Positions 47,752 through 59,745 of a DNA stretch of 64,000 nucleotides are shown in pieces. Position numbers and translations under genes: made by a program. The number at the start of each line of letters is the position of its first letter. Position 1 is the first letter of the stretch. The DNA lies in contig DAINDE010000004.1 of assembly GCA_036732025.1 (NCBI GenBank), forward strand, positions 55,995 to 119,994. Direction: 5' to 3'. The notes beneath the pieces were generated by a model. That model searched no databases, was not told the DNA's origin, and was given only the letters and a program-made list of their open reading frames with translations. Origin of the DNA: SSSZ01 sp036732025 (GTDB lineage Bacteria > Pseudomonadota > Gammaproteobacteria > Burkholderiales > Rhodocyclaceae).

Positions 47752-48909
47752 GTGCCGTTGCTGCCCACATCATCCCCCGCCATTCTCGCCCTCGCCGACG
47801 GAACGGTTTTCAAAGGGCAATCTATCGGCGCCGATGGCGTCACCAGTGGCGAAGTGGTGTTCAACACCGCCATGACGGGCTACCAGGAAATCCTGACCGA
47901 CCCGTCCTACTGCCGCCAGATCGTCACCCTGACCTATCCCCACATCGGCAACGTCGGCTGCAATGCGGAGGATTTCGAATCCGGCGCCAACTACGCCGCC
48001 GGCCTGGTCATCCGCGACCTGCCCTTGCGCGCCTCCAACTGGCGATCCGAGGACGACCTTTCGTCCTACCTCAAGAAGCACGGCATCGTCGCCATCGCCG
48101 GCATCGATACGCGCAAGCTCACCCGTATCCTGCGGGAGAAGGGCGCCCAGGCCGGCTGCATCCTCGCCGGCGATGTGGACGAGTCCAAGGCCCTGGCCCT
48201 GGCCCGCGCCTTCCCCGGCCTGGCCGGCATGGATCTGGCCAAGGTGGTTTCGGTCAAGGAGGGCTATCCCTGGAGCGAGGGCGAATGGAACCTGCAGGGC
48301 TATCAGCCCGGCGCTGCCAAGCGCTGCAAGGTCGTCGCCTATGATTTCGGCGTCAAGCGCAACATCCTGCGCATGCTCGCCGCTCGCTGCTGCGAACTGA
48401 CCGTGGTGCCGGCCCAGACGCCCGCCGCCGAGGTGCTGGCCATGAAGCCGGACGGCGTTTTCCTCTCCAACGGCCCCGGCGACCCGGAGCCTTGCGACTA
48501 CGCCATCGCCGCCATCCGCGAGTTTCTCGACCGCGGCGTGCCGACCTTCGGCATCTGCCTCGGCCACCAGTTGCTGGCCCTGGCCTCCGGCGCCAAGACC
48601 CTGAAGATGAAGTTCGGCCACCACGGCGCCAACCACCCGGTCAAGGACCTGGATTCCGGCCAGGTGCTCATCACCAGCCAGAACCACGGCTTCGCGGTGG
48701 ATGGCGACACCCTGCCGGCCAACCTGCGCGCCACCCACGTATCCCTCTTCGACGGTTCCCTGCAAGGCATCGCCCGCACCGACGTGCCGGCCTTCTCCTT
48801 CCAGGGCCACCCGGAAGCGAGCCCGGGCCCCCACGACGTGGCCTACCTCTTCGACCGCTTCCTCGACCTCATGACCCGCGGCGTGGCCGCGCTGCAGCCG
48901 GCCCAGTAA
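47752..48909 (+). CDS. carA: Carbamoyl phosphate synthetase small subunit
   Basis: CarA hydrolyses glutamine and channels ammonia to CarB, supplying carbamoyl phosphate for arginine and pyrimidine synthesis. The 385-residue protein has the N-terminal domain (ALADGTVFKGQSIGA) and the C-terminal GATase with nucleophile in FGICLGHQLLALA and His-Glu in FQGHPEASPGPHD. GTG 47752 was chosen, 8 bases after AGGAG; ATG 47704 in the same frame would sit inside the leader hairpin. carB follows after 18 bases. Confidence 0.96.
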   Translation: MPLLPTSSPAILALADGTVFKGQSIGADGVTSGEVVFNTAMTGYQEILTDPSYCRQIVTLTYPHIGNVGCNAEDFESGANYAAGLVIRDLPLRASNWRSEDDLSSYLKKHGIVAIAGIDTRKLTRILREKGAQAGCILAGDVDESKALALARAFPGLAGMDLAKVVSVKEGYPWSEGEWNLQGYQPGAAKRCKVVAYDFGVKRNILRMLAARCCELTVVPAQTPAAEVLAMKPDGVFLSNGPGDPEPCDYAIAAIREFLDRGVPTFGICLGHQLLALASGAKTLKMKFGHHGANHPVKDLDSGQVLITSQNHGFAVDGDTLPANLRATHVSLFDGSLQGIARTDVPAFSFQGHPEASPGPHDVAYLFDRFLDLMTRGVAALQPAQ

Positions 48910-48927
48910 GGCAAGGCAGGATTCACT

Positions 48928-52134
<3,207 letters not shown>

Positions 52135-52145
52135 ACAACCAACCG

Positions 52146-52187
52146 GACCGCCGGGGACGCCATCGAGGCGCCGGCGGTCTTGCTTTT
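52146..52187 (+). terminator. Terminator-like hairpin after carB
   Basis: GACCGCCGG (52146-52154) pairs with CCGGCGGTC (52171-52179), closed over a 16-base loop that can pair inside (CGCC/GGCG). It is followed by TTGCTTTTG. greA starts only 13 bases later, so full termination here would need a greA promoter within carB; partial readthrough is more likely. Confidence 0.65.
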
Positions 52188-52199
52188 GCTGGAAGAGAC

Positions 52200-52676
52200 A
52201 TGAGCAAGATTCCGCTGACCGTGACCGGCGCCGAGAAACTGCGCGCCGAATTGCACCGCCTCAAGACGGTGGACCGGCCCAACGTGGTGGCCGCCATCGC
52301 CGAGGCCCGCTCCCATGGCGACCTCTCGGAAAACGCCGAATACGATGCCGCCAAGGAGCGCCAGGGCTTTATCGAAGGGCGCATCCAGGAAGTGGAGGGC
52401 AAGCTCTCCAACGCCCAGATCATCGACCCCAAGCTGCTCGACGCCGACGGCCGCTGTGTCTTCGGCGCCACCGTGGAAATGGAGGACCAGGATTCCGGCG
52501 ACACGGTCACCTACCAGATCGTCGGCGAGGACGAGGCGGACATCAAGATCGGCAAGATTTCCGTCAACTCCCCCGTGGCCCGGGCCCTCATCGGCAAGTA
52601 CGCCGGCGACATCGCCCAGGTGCAGGCCCCGGGCGGCATGCGCGAATACGAAATCATCGACGTCCGCTACGAGTAA
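52200..52676 (+). CDS. greA: Transcription elongation factor GreA
   Basis: GreA rescues backtracked RNA polymerase by stimulating transcript cleavage. The 158-residue protein has the N-terminal antiparallel coiled coil with the acidic tip (GDLSENAEYDAAKERQGF) and the C-terminal FKBP-like domain with GEDEADIKIGKISVNSPVARALIGK. GGAAGAGAC lies before the ATG. Confidence 0.97.
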   Translation: MSKIPLTVTGAEKLRAELHRLKTVDRPNVVAAIAEARSHGDLSENAEYDAAKERQGFIEGRIQEVEGKLSNAQIIDPKLLDADGRCVFGATVEMEDQDSGDTVTYQIVGEDEADIKIGKISVNSPVARALIGKYAGDIAQVQAPGGMREYEIIDVRYE

Positions 52677-52685
52677 GCGGGGCAA

Positions 52686-53147
52686 ATGCGCAACTTCTCG
52701 GAGGCCCTTTACCGCGTCGTGCTGACGGCGTGGATCGGGGGGCTCTGGGCGGTGGGCTATCTGGCGGCGCCGACCCTGTTCGCCAGCCTGGGCGACCGGC
52801 AGTTGGCGGGCGTCGTCGCTGGCAAGTTGTTTGCGCTCATCGCCTGGATGGGGCTCGGCGGCGGTGCCTACCTGCTGGTCTTCCTTGCCGCCCGCTGGGG
52901 CGCTGCGGTTTTCCGGCGGGCTGTCTTCTGGCTGGTGCTGGCCATGGTATTGCTGACCGCGGCCGGGCATTTCGGCATCCAGCCCCTGATGGTCCAGCTC
53001 AAGGCGGATGCCTTGCCCAGGGACGTGATGGAGAGCGTTTTCCGCGACCGGTTCGTCGCCTGGCACGGCATCTCAAGCATCGTTTACCTCATCGAAAGCC
53101 TGCTCGGCCTATGGCTGGCGATCTGGGCCGAGCGCGGTCTCCGATAG
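52686..53147 (+). CDS. DUF4149 family membrane protein
   Basis: The 153-residue protein has four predicted membrane helices and conserved features GGLWAVGYLAAPTLFA and WHGISSIVYLIESLLGL, which match the DUF4149 (TMEM205-like) family often found after greA in Betaproteobacteria. Function unknown. It starts 9 bases after greA. Confidence 0.78.
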   Translation: MRNFSEALYRVVLTAWIGGLWAVGYLAAPTLFASLGDRQLAGVVAGKLFALIAWMGLGGGAYLLVFLAARWGAAVFRRAVFWLVLAMVLLTAAGHFGIQPLMVQLKADALPRDVMESVFRDRFVAWHGISSIVYLIESLLGLWLAIWAERGLR

Positions 53148-53151
53148 CCGC

Positions 53152-53505
53152 TCAGCGCTGGAAGCTGCGCTTGGTCTTGGGGGCGGCTTTACGCGGTGCG
53201 CGCTTGGGCGCGGCAAGCTTGGCGGCCTCCTCGGGCGGAGCAGGGCGCCAGACCACCAGCAGCTTGCCGATGTGCTGCACCGGCGCGGCGTCGAGCTGCT
53301 CGCAGATGGCCGCCAGCAAACCGTCGCGCTCGTCGCGGTCGTCGTTATATACGCGGACCTTGATGAGCTCGTGGGCCTTCAGATTGAGGTCGATTTCCTT
53401 GAGGACAGCCGCGGTGAGGCCGTTCTCGGCGATGGAAACGACAGGGTTGAGGCCGTGGGCGCGGGCGCGCAGACTACGGCGCTCGTCGGCGGACAATTTG
53501 AGCAT
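53152..53505 (-). CDS. yhbY: YhbY family ribosome-associated CRM-domain RNA-binding protein
   Basis: The 117-residue protein has the CRM domain fold: SADERRSLRARAHGLNPVV, IAENGLTAAVLKEIDLNLKAHELIKVRV, and the end IGKLLVVWRP. YhbY acts in assembly of the large ribosomal subunit. Beyond the domain (after about residue 94) it has a basic Ala/Pro/Lys tail ending KTKRSFQR, longer than in E. coli. ATG 53505 was taken as the family start. It is divergent from rlmE with 32 bases between, a conserved pairing. Confidence 0.93.
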   Translation of the reverse strand: MLKLSADERRSLRARAHGLNPVVSIAENGLTAAVLKEIDLNLKAHELIKVRVYNDDRDERDGLLAAICEQLDAAPVQHIGKLLVVWRPAPPEEAAKLAAPKRAPRKAAPKTKRSFQR

Positions 53506-53537
53506 CGGGTAACCTTTCAAAAACGGCATTTTACCGA

Positions 53538-54155
53538 ATGGCCAGAACCAGAACCAGCAAGGCGTGGATGCGCGAACACGTCAATGATCCCTTCGTTCAG
53601 CTCGCCAAGAAAGAGGGCTGGCGTTCCCGTGCCGCCTTCAAGCTGATGGAGATCGACGACAAGGACAAGCTCCTCAAGCGGGGTGAAGTGGTGGTCGACC
53701 TCGGCGCCACCCCCGGCGGATGGTCCCAGGTGGCGGCAAAGCGCGTGGGCGACACCGGCAAGGTCATCGCCCTCGACCTCCTGGAAATGGAGCCCATCCA
53801 CGGCGTGGAGTTCATCCAGGGGGATTTCCGCGAGGACGACGTGCTCCACAGCTTGGAAAAAATCCTCGGCGATCGTCGGGTGGGCCTTGTAATGTCCGAC
53901 ATGGCCCCCAATATGTCAGGTGTAAACCTTGTGGACCAGGCCCGGGTCATGCACCTCGCCGAATTGGGCCTGGACTTTGCGAAAGCCCACCTGAAACCGG
54001 AGGGCGTCTTTCTGGTCAAAGTTTTCCAAGGGAGCGATTACGATGTTTTCCTCAAGGCCATGCGTGAAGCCTTTGTCACGGTGGCGGTCAGGAAACCCCA
54101 GGCTTCGCGGGACCGCAGCGCCGAGCTTTATCTGCTTGGACGTACCTTGCGTTAA
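53538..54155 (+). CDS. rlmE: 23S rRNA 2'-O-methyltransferase RlmE (FtsJ)
   Basis: RlmE methylates U2552 in the 23S A-loop during 50S assembly. The 205-residue protein has the SAM-binding motif VVDLGATPGGWSQVA, and the K-D-K-E residues are in place (SRAAFKL, DMAPNMSG, VKVFQG, KPQASR). ftsH lies 56 bases downstream, the conserved order. Confidence 0.97.
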   Translation: MARTRTSKAWMREHVNDPFVQLAKKEGWRSRAAFKLMEIDDKDKLLKRGEVVVDLGATPGGWSQVAAKRVGDTGKVIALDLLEMEPIHGVEFIQGDFREDDVLHSLEKILGDRRVGLVMSDMAPNMSGVNLVDQARVMHLAELGLDFAKAHLKPEGVFLVKVFQGSDYDVFLKAMREAFVTVAVRKPQASRDRSAELYLLGRTLR

Positions 54156-54211
54156 AGGTTTTGTTTAGAATGACGTTTTTAAAGCTCTGCGCAGCGTAAA
54201 GGAGAGCAAGC

Positions 54212-56092
54212 TTGAACAACATGTTCAAAAACCTGGCGATCTGGCTCATCATCGGCCTCGTGCTGATGACGGTGTTCAATCAGTTCAACAACCGCCAGGT
54301 GGCCCAGGCCTCGATGGAGTATTCCCAGTTCATCGAGGAAGTGAAGCAGGGCCGCATCGCCAAGGTGGTCATGGAAGGCCGCACCCTCAAGGCCACCACC
54401 ACCGAGGGCAAGAAGATCACTTCCTACGCGCCGCCCGACCTGTGGCTGGTCTCCGACCTCCTCAAGAACGGCGTCAAGATCGAGGCCAAACCGGAAGAGG
54501 AGCCGTCCTTCCTGATGAACCTGTTCGTCAGTTGGTTCCCCATGCTGCTCCTCATCGGCGTCTGGGTCTTCTTCATGCGCCAGATGCAGGGCGGCGGCCG
54601 CGGCGGCGCCTTCTCCTTCGGCAAGTCCCGCGCCCGCATGATGGACGAGGCGCAGAACACCATCACCTTCGCCGACGTCGCCGGCTGCGACGAGGCCAAG
54701 GAAGAGGTGCAGGAACTGGTCGATTTCCTGCGCGATCCGTCCAAGTTCCAGAAGCTGGGCGGCCGCATTCCCAAGGGCGTGCTGATGGTCGGCAACCCCG
54801 GCACCGGCAAGACCCTGCTGGCCAAGGCCATTGCCGGCGAGGCCAAGGTGCCCTTCTTCAGCATTTCCGGTTCCGATTTCGTCGAGATGTTCGTCGGCGT
54901 GGGCGCCGCCCGCGTCCGCGACATGTTCGAGAACGCCAAGAAGCACGCGCCGTGCATCATCTTCATCGACGAAATCGACGCCGTTGGCCGTCACCGCGGC
55001 GCCGGCCTGGGCGGCGGCAACGACGAGCGGGAACAGACCCTCAACCAGTTGCTGGTGGAAATGGACGGATTCGAGGGCCACACCGGCATCATCGTCATAG
55101 CCGCCACCAACCGCCCGGACATCCTCGACCCGGCCTTGTTGCGTCCGGGCCGCTTCGACCGCCAGGTCGTCGTGCCCCTGCCCGATATCCGCGGCCGGGA
55201 GGAAATCCTCAAGGTCCACATGCGCAAGGTGCCCATCGCCGGTGACGTCAAGGCCGACATCATCGCCCGCGGCACGCCGGGCTTCTCCGGCGCCGACCTG
55301 GCCAACCTGGTGAACGAGGCTGCCCTGTTTGCCGCCCGCAGCAACAAGCGCCTGGTGGACATGGAAGATTTCGAGAAGGCCAAGGACAAGATCATGATGG
55401 GCGCCGAGCGCCGCAGTATGGTCATGAGCGAGGAAGAGAAGCGCAACACCGCCTACCACGAGTCCGGCCATGCCGTGGTCGCGAAGCTGTTGCCCAAGTC
55501 CGACCCGGTGCACAAGGTCACCATTATCCCCCGCGGGCGCGCCCTTGGCCTGACCATGCAGCTCCCCGAGCAGGACCGCTACGCCTACGACCGTACCTAC
55601 CTGCTCTCCCGCATCGCCGTGCTCTTCGGCGGCCGCATCGCGGAGGAGTTGTTCATGGACCAGATGACCACCGGCGCTTCCAATGACTTCGAGCGCGCTA
55701 CCGCCATGGCCCGCGACATGGTCACCCGTTACGGCATGTCCGATCTGGGGGTCATGGTCTACGGCGAGAACGAGGGCGAAGTCTTCCTCGGTCGCTCGGT
55801 GACCCAGCACAAGAACGTTTCCGAAGCCACCATGCAAAAGGTTGATGCCGAAATTCGGCGCATCATCGACGAGCAATACGCCCTGGCCAAGAAGCTGCTG
55901 GAAGAGAACCGTGACAAGGTCGAGGCCATGACCAAGGCGCTGCTCGAGTGGGAAACCATCGACGCGGAGCAGATCGACGATATCATGGCCGGCAGGCCGC
56001 CGCGGCCGCCCAAGCCTTCCCAGGGTACGCCGCGTCCCCAGGCACCCACCGACAAGCCGGGCGCCGAGCCCAGCGCGCCGGCCACGGCCTGA
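54212..56092 (+). CDS. ftsH: ATP-dependent zinc metalloprotease FtsH
   Basis: FtsH is the membrane-anchored AAA+ protease that removes misassembled membrane proteins and regulators such as LpxC and sigma-32. The 626-residue protein has two membrane helices (about 7-24 and 100-120) around a periplasmic domain, an AAA domain with Walker A GNPGTGKT and Walker B IIFIDEIDA, SRH motif ATNRPDILDPALLRPGRFD, and the zinc site HESGH with distal Asp in NDFERAT. Translation probably starts at TTG 54212: AAAGGAG ends 7 bases before it, and homologues begin with the same MNNMFKNLA. ATG 54221 would lie 16 bases away. Confidence 0.97.
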   Translation: MNNMFKNLAIWLIIGLVLMTVFNQFNNRQVAQASMEYSQFIEEVKQGRIAKVVMEGRTLKATTTEGKKITSYAPPDLWLVSDLLKNGVKIEAKPEEEPSFLMNLFVSWFPMLLLIGVWVFFMRQMQGGGRGGAFSFGKSRARMMDEAQNTITFADVAGCDEAKEEVQELVDFLRDPSKFQKLGGRIPKGVLMVGNPGTGKTLLAKAIAGEAKVPFFSISGSDFVEMFVGVGAARVRDMFENAKKHAPCIIFIDEIDAVGRHRGAGLGGGNDEREQTLNQLLVEMDGFEGHTGIIVIAATNRPDILDPALLRPGRFDRQVVVPLPDIRGREEILKVHMRKVPIAGDVKADIIARGTPGFSGADLANLVNEAALFAARSNKRLVDMEDFEKAKDKIMMGAERRSMVMSEEEKRNTAYHESGHAVVAKLLPKSDPVHKVTIIPRGRALGLTMQLPEQDRYAYDRTYLLSRIAVLFGGRIAEELFMDQMTTGASNDFERATAMARDMVTRYGMSDLGVMVYGENEGEVFLGRSVTQHKNVSEATMQKVDAEIRRIIDEQYALAKKLLEENRDKVEAMTKALLEWETIDAEQIDDIMAGRPPRPPKPSQGTPRPQAPTDKPGAEPSAPATA

Positions 56093-56108
56093 GGCCGCTT
56101 CGCCCATG

Positions 56109-56133
56109 AACCGGGAGCTTGCTCCCGGTTTTT
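56109..56133 (+). terminator. Rho-independent terminator after ftsH
   Basis: A 9-bp stem AACCGGGAG/CTCCCGGTT (56109-56117 with 56122-56130), CTTG loop, then TTTTT. folP begins 13 bases after, so it relies on readthrough or an internal promoter. Confidence 0.85.
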
Positions 56134-56145
56134 CATTTTGACGCC

Positions 56146-56982
56146 ATGAAATCTCTCCGTTGCGCTTCCTACCGCCTTCCCCTGGACCGGCCCCTGGTCA
56201 TGGGCATCGTCAACCTCACCCCGGATTCCTTTACCGGCGACGGCATCCGGGGCGATACCCAGCGGGCCATCGACCACGCCCGCGAGCAATGGGAGGCGGG
56301 GGCCGACATCCTTGACCTGGGGGCGGAGTCGTCACGCCCGGGAGCCATCCCCACCCCGGAGGAGGAGGAACTCGCCCGCCTGCTGCCGGTATTGGCCGAG
56401 GTGACCACCTGGGGCCTCCCGGTTTCCGTCGATACCTACAAGCCGGCGGTGATGGCTGCGGCGCTGGCAGCTGGCGCCGCCATGATCAACGACATCAACG
56501 GCCTGCGGGCACCCGGTGCCCTCGATATCGTTTCAGGGTGCGAGTGTGGAATATGCCTGATGCACATGCAGGGACAACCTCTTACAATGCAGGCCGCGCC
56601 GGCCTACGGCGATGTCGTGGCGGAAGTGAGGCAGTTCCTGGCAGAGCGGGTCGCGGCATGTCGCGACGGGGGCATCGCCGACGAGCGCCTGATTCTCGAT
56701 CCGGGTTTCGGTTTCGGCAAGACCCTGGCCCACAACGTCGCCTTGTTCCGCGGCCTGGACCGTGTGACCGTCGGCGAATTGCCGCTGCTCGTGGGGGTTT
56801 CCCGCAAGTCGATGCTGGGGGCGATCACCGGCCGGGCCGTCGAGGAACGATTGCCGGCCAGTCTGGCCGCGGCAGTCATGGCGGCGCAACAGGGGGCGAA
56901 GATCATACGCGTCCATGACGTGGCAGCCACGCGGGACGCACTGGCCGTCTGGTCGGCTTTGGCAAAGGGAGAGGAAGCATGA
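56146..56982 (+). CDS. folP: Dihydropteroate synthase
   Basis: FolP condenses pABA with 6-hydroxymethyl-dihydropterin diphosphate in folate synthesis and is the sulfonamide target. The 278-residue protein has GIVNLTPDSF, DLGAESSRPGA, DINGL, DPGFGFGKT, SRKSMLG and the terminal RVHDV motif. ATG 56146 gives the normal N-terminus; ATG 56119 would lie within the terminator hairpin. Its stop overlaps glmM by 4 bases. Confidence 0.96.
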   Translation: MKSLRCASYRLPLDRPLVMGIVNLTPDSFTGDGIRGDTQRAIDHAREQWEAGADILDLGAESSRPGAIPTPEEEELARLLPVLAEVTTWGLPVSVDTYKPAVMAAALAAGAAMINDINGLRAPGALDIVSGCECGICLMHMQGQPLTMQAAPAYGDVVAEVRQFLAERVAACRDGGIADERLILDPGFGFGKTLAHNVALFRGLDRVTVGELPLLVGVSRKSMLGAITGRAVEERLPASLAAAVMAAQQGAKIIRVHDVAATRDALAVWSALAKGEEA

Positions 56983-58331
56983 GCAGAAAGTATTTCGGCA
57001 CCGACGGCATTCGCGGGCGGGTAGGGCAGTCCCCCATCACGCCGGATTTCGTCCTCAAGCTCGGCTACGCCGCCGGCAAGGTGCTAGTCGCCCGGGAGGA
57101 CCGGCCCCACGGCGCACGGCCTGCCGTCCTCATCGGCAAGGACACCCGGGTTTCCGGCTACATGCTGGAAGCATCCCTGGAGGCCGGCTTCTCCGCCGCC
57201 GGCGTGGACGTCTGCCTGGTCGGGCCGCTGCCCACCCCGGCCATCGCCTACCTGACCCGTGCCCTGCGCCTGCAGGCGGGCATCGTCATCTCGGCCTCCC
57301 ATAATCCCTATTACGACAATGGGATAAAGTTCTTCTCGGCCCAGGGCACCAAGCTGCCCGACGACGTCGAACTCGCCATTGAAAAGGCCATGGATCTGCC
57401 GATGGACTGCGTAACGTCCGCCGACCTCGGTCGGGTGCGCCGGATCGAGGATGCCCGCGGGCGCTACATCGAATTCTGCAAGAGCACCTTCCCCAACGAC
57501 CTGGATCTGCGCGGCCTGCGCATCGTCGTCGACTGCGCCCACGGCGCCGCCTACCACGTAGCCCCGGACGTCTTCCATGAACTGGGTGCCGAGGTCGTCC
57601 CCATTGGCGTGCAGCCCAACGGCCTCAACATCAACGACGCCTGCGGGGCGACGGCGCCGCGGGCGCTCAGCGAGGCGGTGCTGGCCCATCGCGCCGACCT
57701 CGGCATCGCCCTCGATGGCGATGGCGATCGGGTGCAGATGGTCGACGCCGCCGGCAATCTTTACGACGGCGACCAGTTGCTGCATGCCATCGTCTGCAGC
57801 CGTGCCCGGCAGGGCAAGGTGGCCGGGGTGGTCGGCACCCTGATGACCAACCTGGCCCTCGAGCATGCCCTGGCCAAGCTGGACATTCCCTTCGCCCGGG
57901 CCGCCGTCGGCGACCGCTACGTCGTGGAAATGCTGCTGGAAAACGGCTGGCTCTACGGCGGCGAGAACTCAGGCCATATCCTCGCCCTGGATCGCCATAC
58001 CACCGGCGACGGCATCATCGCCGCCCTGCAGGTGCTGGCGGCCTTGCGCCAGAACGGTGGTGATCTGGGGGGGCTGCTCGGCGCCCTTAAGCTCTATCCG
58101 CAAAAACTCATCAATGTGCAGATCGCCCGGGGTTTTCCCTGGAAAGACGACCCCGCCATCCAGGCGGCGGCCCGGGCCGCCGAGAGCGAGTTGGCCGGCC
58201 GGGGGCGCGTGCTGTTGCGGGCTTCGGGTACCGAGCCGCTGCTGCGGGTCATGGTCGAGGGTGAGGAGGCCGGGGAAGTCGGGCGTCTGGCGGAAAAGCT
58301 GGCCCAGGCCGTGCGGGAAGCCGTCCAGTAG
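56979..58331 (+). CDS. glmM: Phosphoglucosamine mutase
   Basis: GlmM interconverts glucosamine 6- and 1-phosphate for UDP-GlcNAc, the precursor of peptidoglycan and LPS. The 450-residue protein has the phosphoserine loop SASHNPYYDNGIKFF (about 102-116), metal loop DGDGDRVQM, the sugar-binding GGENSGHI and the phosphate-binding RASGTEPLLRVMVE near the end. ATGA overlap with folP indicates coupling. Confidence 0.98.
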   Translation: MSRKYFGTDGIRGRVGQSPITPDFVLKLGYAAGKVLVAREDRPHGARPAVLIGKDTRVSGYMLEASLEAGFSAAGVDVCLVGPLPTPAIAYLTRALRLQAGIVISASHNPYYDNGIKFFSAQGTKLPDDVELAIEKAMDLPMDCVTSADLGRVRRIEDARGRYIEFCKSTFPNDLDLRGLRIVVDCAHGAAYHVAPDVFHELGAEVVPIGVQPNGLNINDACGATAPRALSEAVLAHRADLGIALDGDGDRVQMVDAAGNLYDGDQLLHAIVCSRARQGKVAGVVGTLMTNLALEHALAKLDIPFARAAVGDRYVVEMLLENGWLYGGENSGHILALDRHTTGDGIIAALQVLAALRQNGGDLGGLLGALKLYPQKLINVQIARGFPWKDDPAIQAAARAAESELAGRGRVLLRASGTEPLLRVMVEGEEAGEVGRLAEKLAQAVREAVQ

Positions 58332-58343
58332 GCGGGCTCCGCC

Positions 58344-58373
58344 TTGACCGGATTTTCGGCAGCACGCTATAAT
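58344..58373 (+). promoter_or_regulatory. Strong sigma-70 promoter of tpiA
   Basis: TTGACC (58344-58349), 18-base spacer, perfect TATAAT (58368-58373). Transcription should begin near 58380. This leaves too little leader for GTG 58385 and supports ATG 58409. Confidence 0.85.
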
Positions 58374-58408
58374 CCAAAAGTTTTGTGCAACCCGAAAAGC
58401 CGCTAAAC

Positions 58409-59158
58409 ATGCGCCAAAAACTCGTCGCCGGTAACTGGAAGATGCACGGCAGCCAGGCTGTTAACGCAGCCCTGCTGGGTGCGGTCAAGGCCGGTGTCTC
58501 TGGCCTGGCATGCGGCGTGGCGGTGTGCGTGCCCTTTCCTTACTTGGCCCAGGCCCGGGCAGACTTGTCGGGTTCGCCGATTGCGCTGGGAGCGCAGACG
58601 GTGAGTGAATATGCGCAGGGGGCCTACACCGGCGAGGTTTCCGCGGGGATGCTCGCGGAATTTGGTTGCCGTTATGTCATTGTTGGCCATTCCGAGCGTC
58701 GTGCCATCTACGGCGAAAGCGACCTGGCCGTTGCTGCCAAGTTTGAGGCTGCCCAGAAGGCGGGGCTGACTCCCATTCTGTGTGTAGGCGAAAGTCTGGC
58801 TGAGCGCGAGGTTGGTGCCACCCAGGCGGTGGTCTCTCGGCAGTTGGCGGCGGTGCTTGATCGCGTAGGGGTGGCGGCTTTTGCCGGGGCGGTCGTGGCA
58901 TACGAACCGGTGTGGGCCATCGGTACCGGCAAGACGGCGACGCCGGGTCAGGCGCAGGAGGTGCATGCCGCCATTCGCGCCCAGGTGGCTGCGGCTGATG
59001 CCGGCATCGCGGCCGGCCTGCAGATTCTTTATGGCGGCAGTGTCAAGCCGCAGAACGCCGCCGAGTTGTTTGCCCAGGCGGATATCGATGGAGGCCTGAT
59101 CGGCGGCGCCGCCCTGGTGGCTGACGATTTTCTGGCGATTTGCCGCGCTGCCGGCTGA
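58409..59158 (+). CDS. tpiA: Triosephosphate isomerase
   Basis: TpiA interconverts DHAP and GAP. The 249-residue TIM barrel has GNWKMHGS (catalytic Lys), the VIVGHSERR His, and the catalytic Glu in VAYEPVWAIGTGK, then ILYGGSVKPQNA. secG follows after 11 bases, the usual order before nuo in proteobacteria. Confidence 0.97.
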   Translation: MRQKLVAGNWKMHGSQAVNAALLGAVKAGVSGLACGVAVCVPFPYLAQARADLSGSPIALGAQTVSEYAQGAYTGEVSAGMLAEFGCRYVIVGHSERRAIYGESDLAVAAKFEAAQKAGLTPILCVGESLAEREVGATQAVVSRQLAAVLDRVGVAAFAGAVVAYEPVWAIGTGKTATPGQAQEVHAAIRAQVAAADAGIAAGLQILYGGSVKPQNAAELFAQADIDGGLIGGAALVADDFLAICRAAG

Positions 59159-59169
59159 TAGGCTCACTA

Positions 59170-59541
59170 ATGAACTGGCTGTTTCCTCTTCTCCTGACCG
59201 TCCATATTCTGGCCGCCCTCGGCATCATCGGCTTGGTGCTCATGCAGCACGGCAAGGGCGCCGACATGGGGGCCGCCTTCGGTAGCGGCGCTTCCGGCAG
59301 TCTCTTCGGTGCTTCTGGCTCCGCCAACTTTCTCAGCCGGACGACCGCTGTCCTGGCAGCCGTCTTCTTTGTGACCAGCCTGACGCTGGCCTATGTCGCC
59401 TCCAGCAAGCCAAAAACGACTGGTAGTGTGATGCAGGACGCGGTAGAATCGCAGACTGCTCCGGTAACGGCTCCGGCCGGCTCCGAGGCCCCTGCGGCAC
59501 CGGCTGATGCAGGTTCGAAGGCCAAGGATATTCCGAAGTAA
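59170..59541 (+). CDS. secG: Preprotein translocase subunit SecG
   Basis: SecG is the small inner-membrane partner of SecYE. The 123-residue protein has two membrane helices (about 4-25 and 55-75) joined by the conserved HGKGADMGAAFGSGASGSLFG loop (read in two parts), and an Ala/Pro-rich cytosolic tail. The length is typical for Betaproteobacteria. Confidence 0.95.
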   Translation: MNWLFPLLLTVHILAALGIIGLVLMQHGKGADMGAAFGSGASGSLFGASGSANFLSRTTAVLAAVFFVTSLTLAYVASSKPKTTGSVMQDAVESQTAPVTAPAGSEAPAAPADAGSKAKDIPK

Positions 59542-59595
59542 CGCAAGGGGGTTGTGGCTGGCATGGGTCCTCGCCAGTTGCAGCTTAATAGCAGT

Positions 59596-59680
59596 GCCGA
59601 CGTGGTGAAATTGGTAGACACGCTATCTTGAGGGGGTAGTGGCGCAAGCTGTGCGAGTTCGAGTCTCGCCGTCGGCACCA
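59596..59680 (+). tRNA. tRNA-Leu (anticodon GAG)
   Basis: This 85-base cloverleaf has acceptor stem GCCGACG/CGTCGGC, discriminator A and encoded CCA (59678-59680). The anticodon stem CTATC/GGTAG holds the loop TTGAGGG (anticodon GAG, decoding CUC and CUU). The long variable arm typical of class II tRNA-Leu (TGGCGCAAGCTGT) and the GTTCGAGTC T loop are complete. Location between secG and nuoA is common in Proteobacteria. Confidence 0.97.
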
Positions 59681-59745
59681 ATAACATGGGGACGGCCGCG
59701 CAAGCAGGCTGTTTCGATACAACAATCTAGATTTGGCGGCGGATC

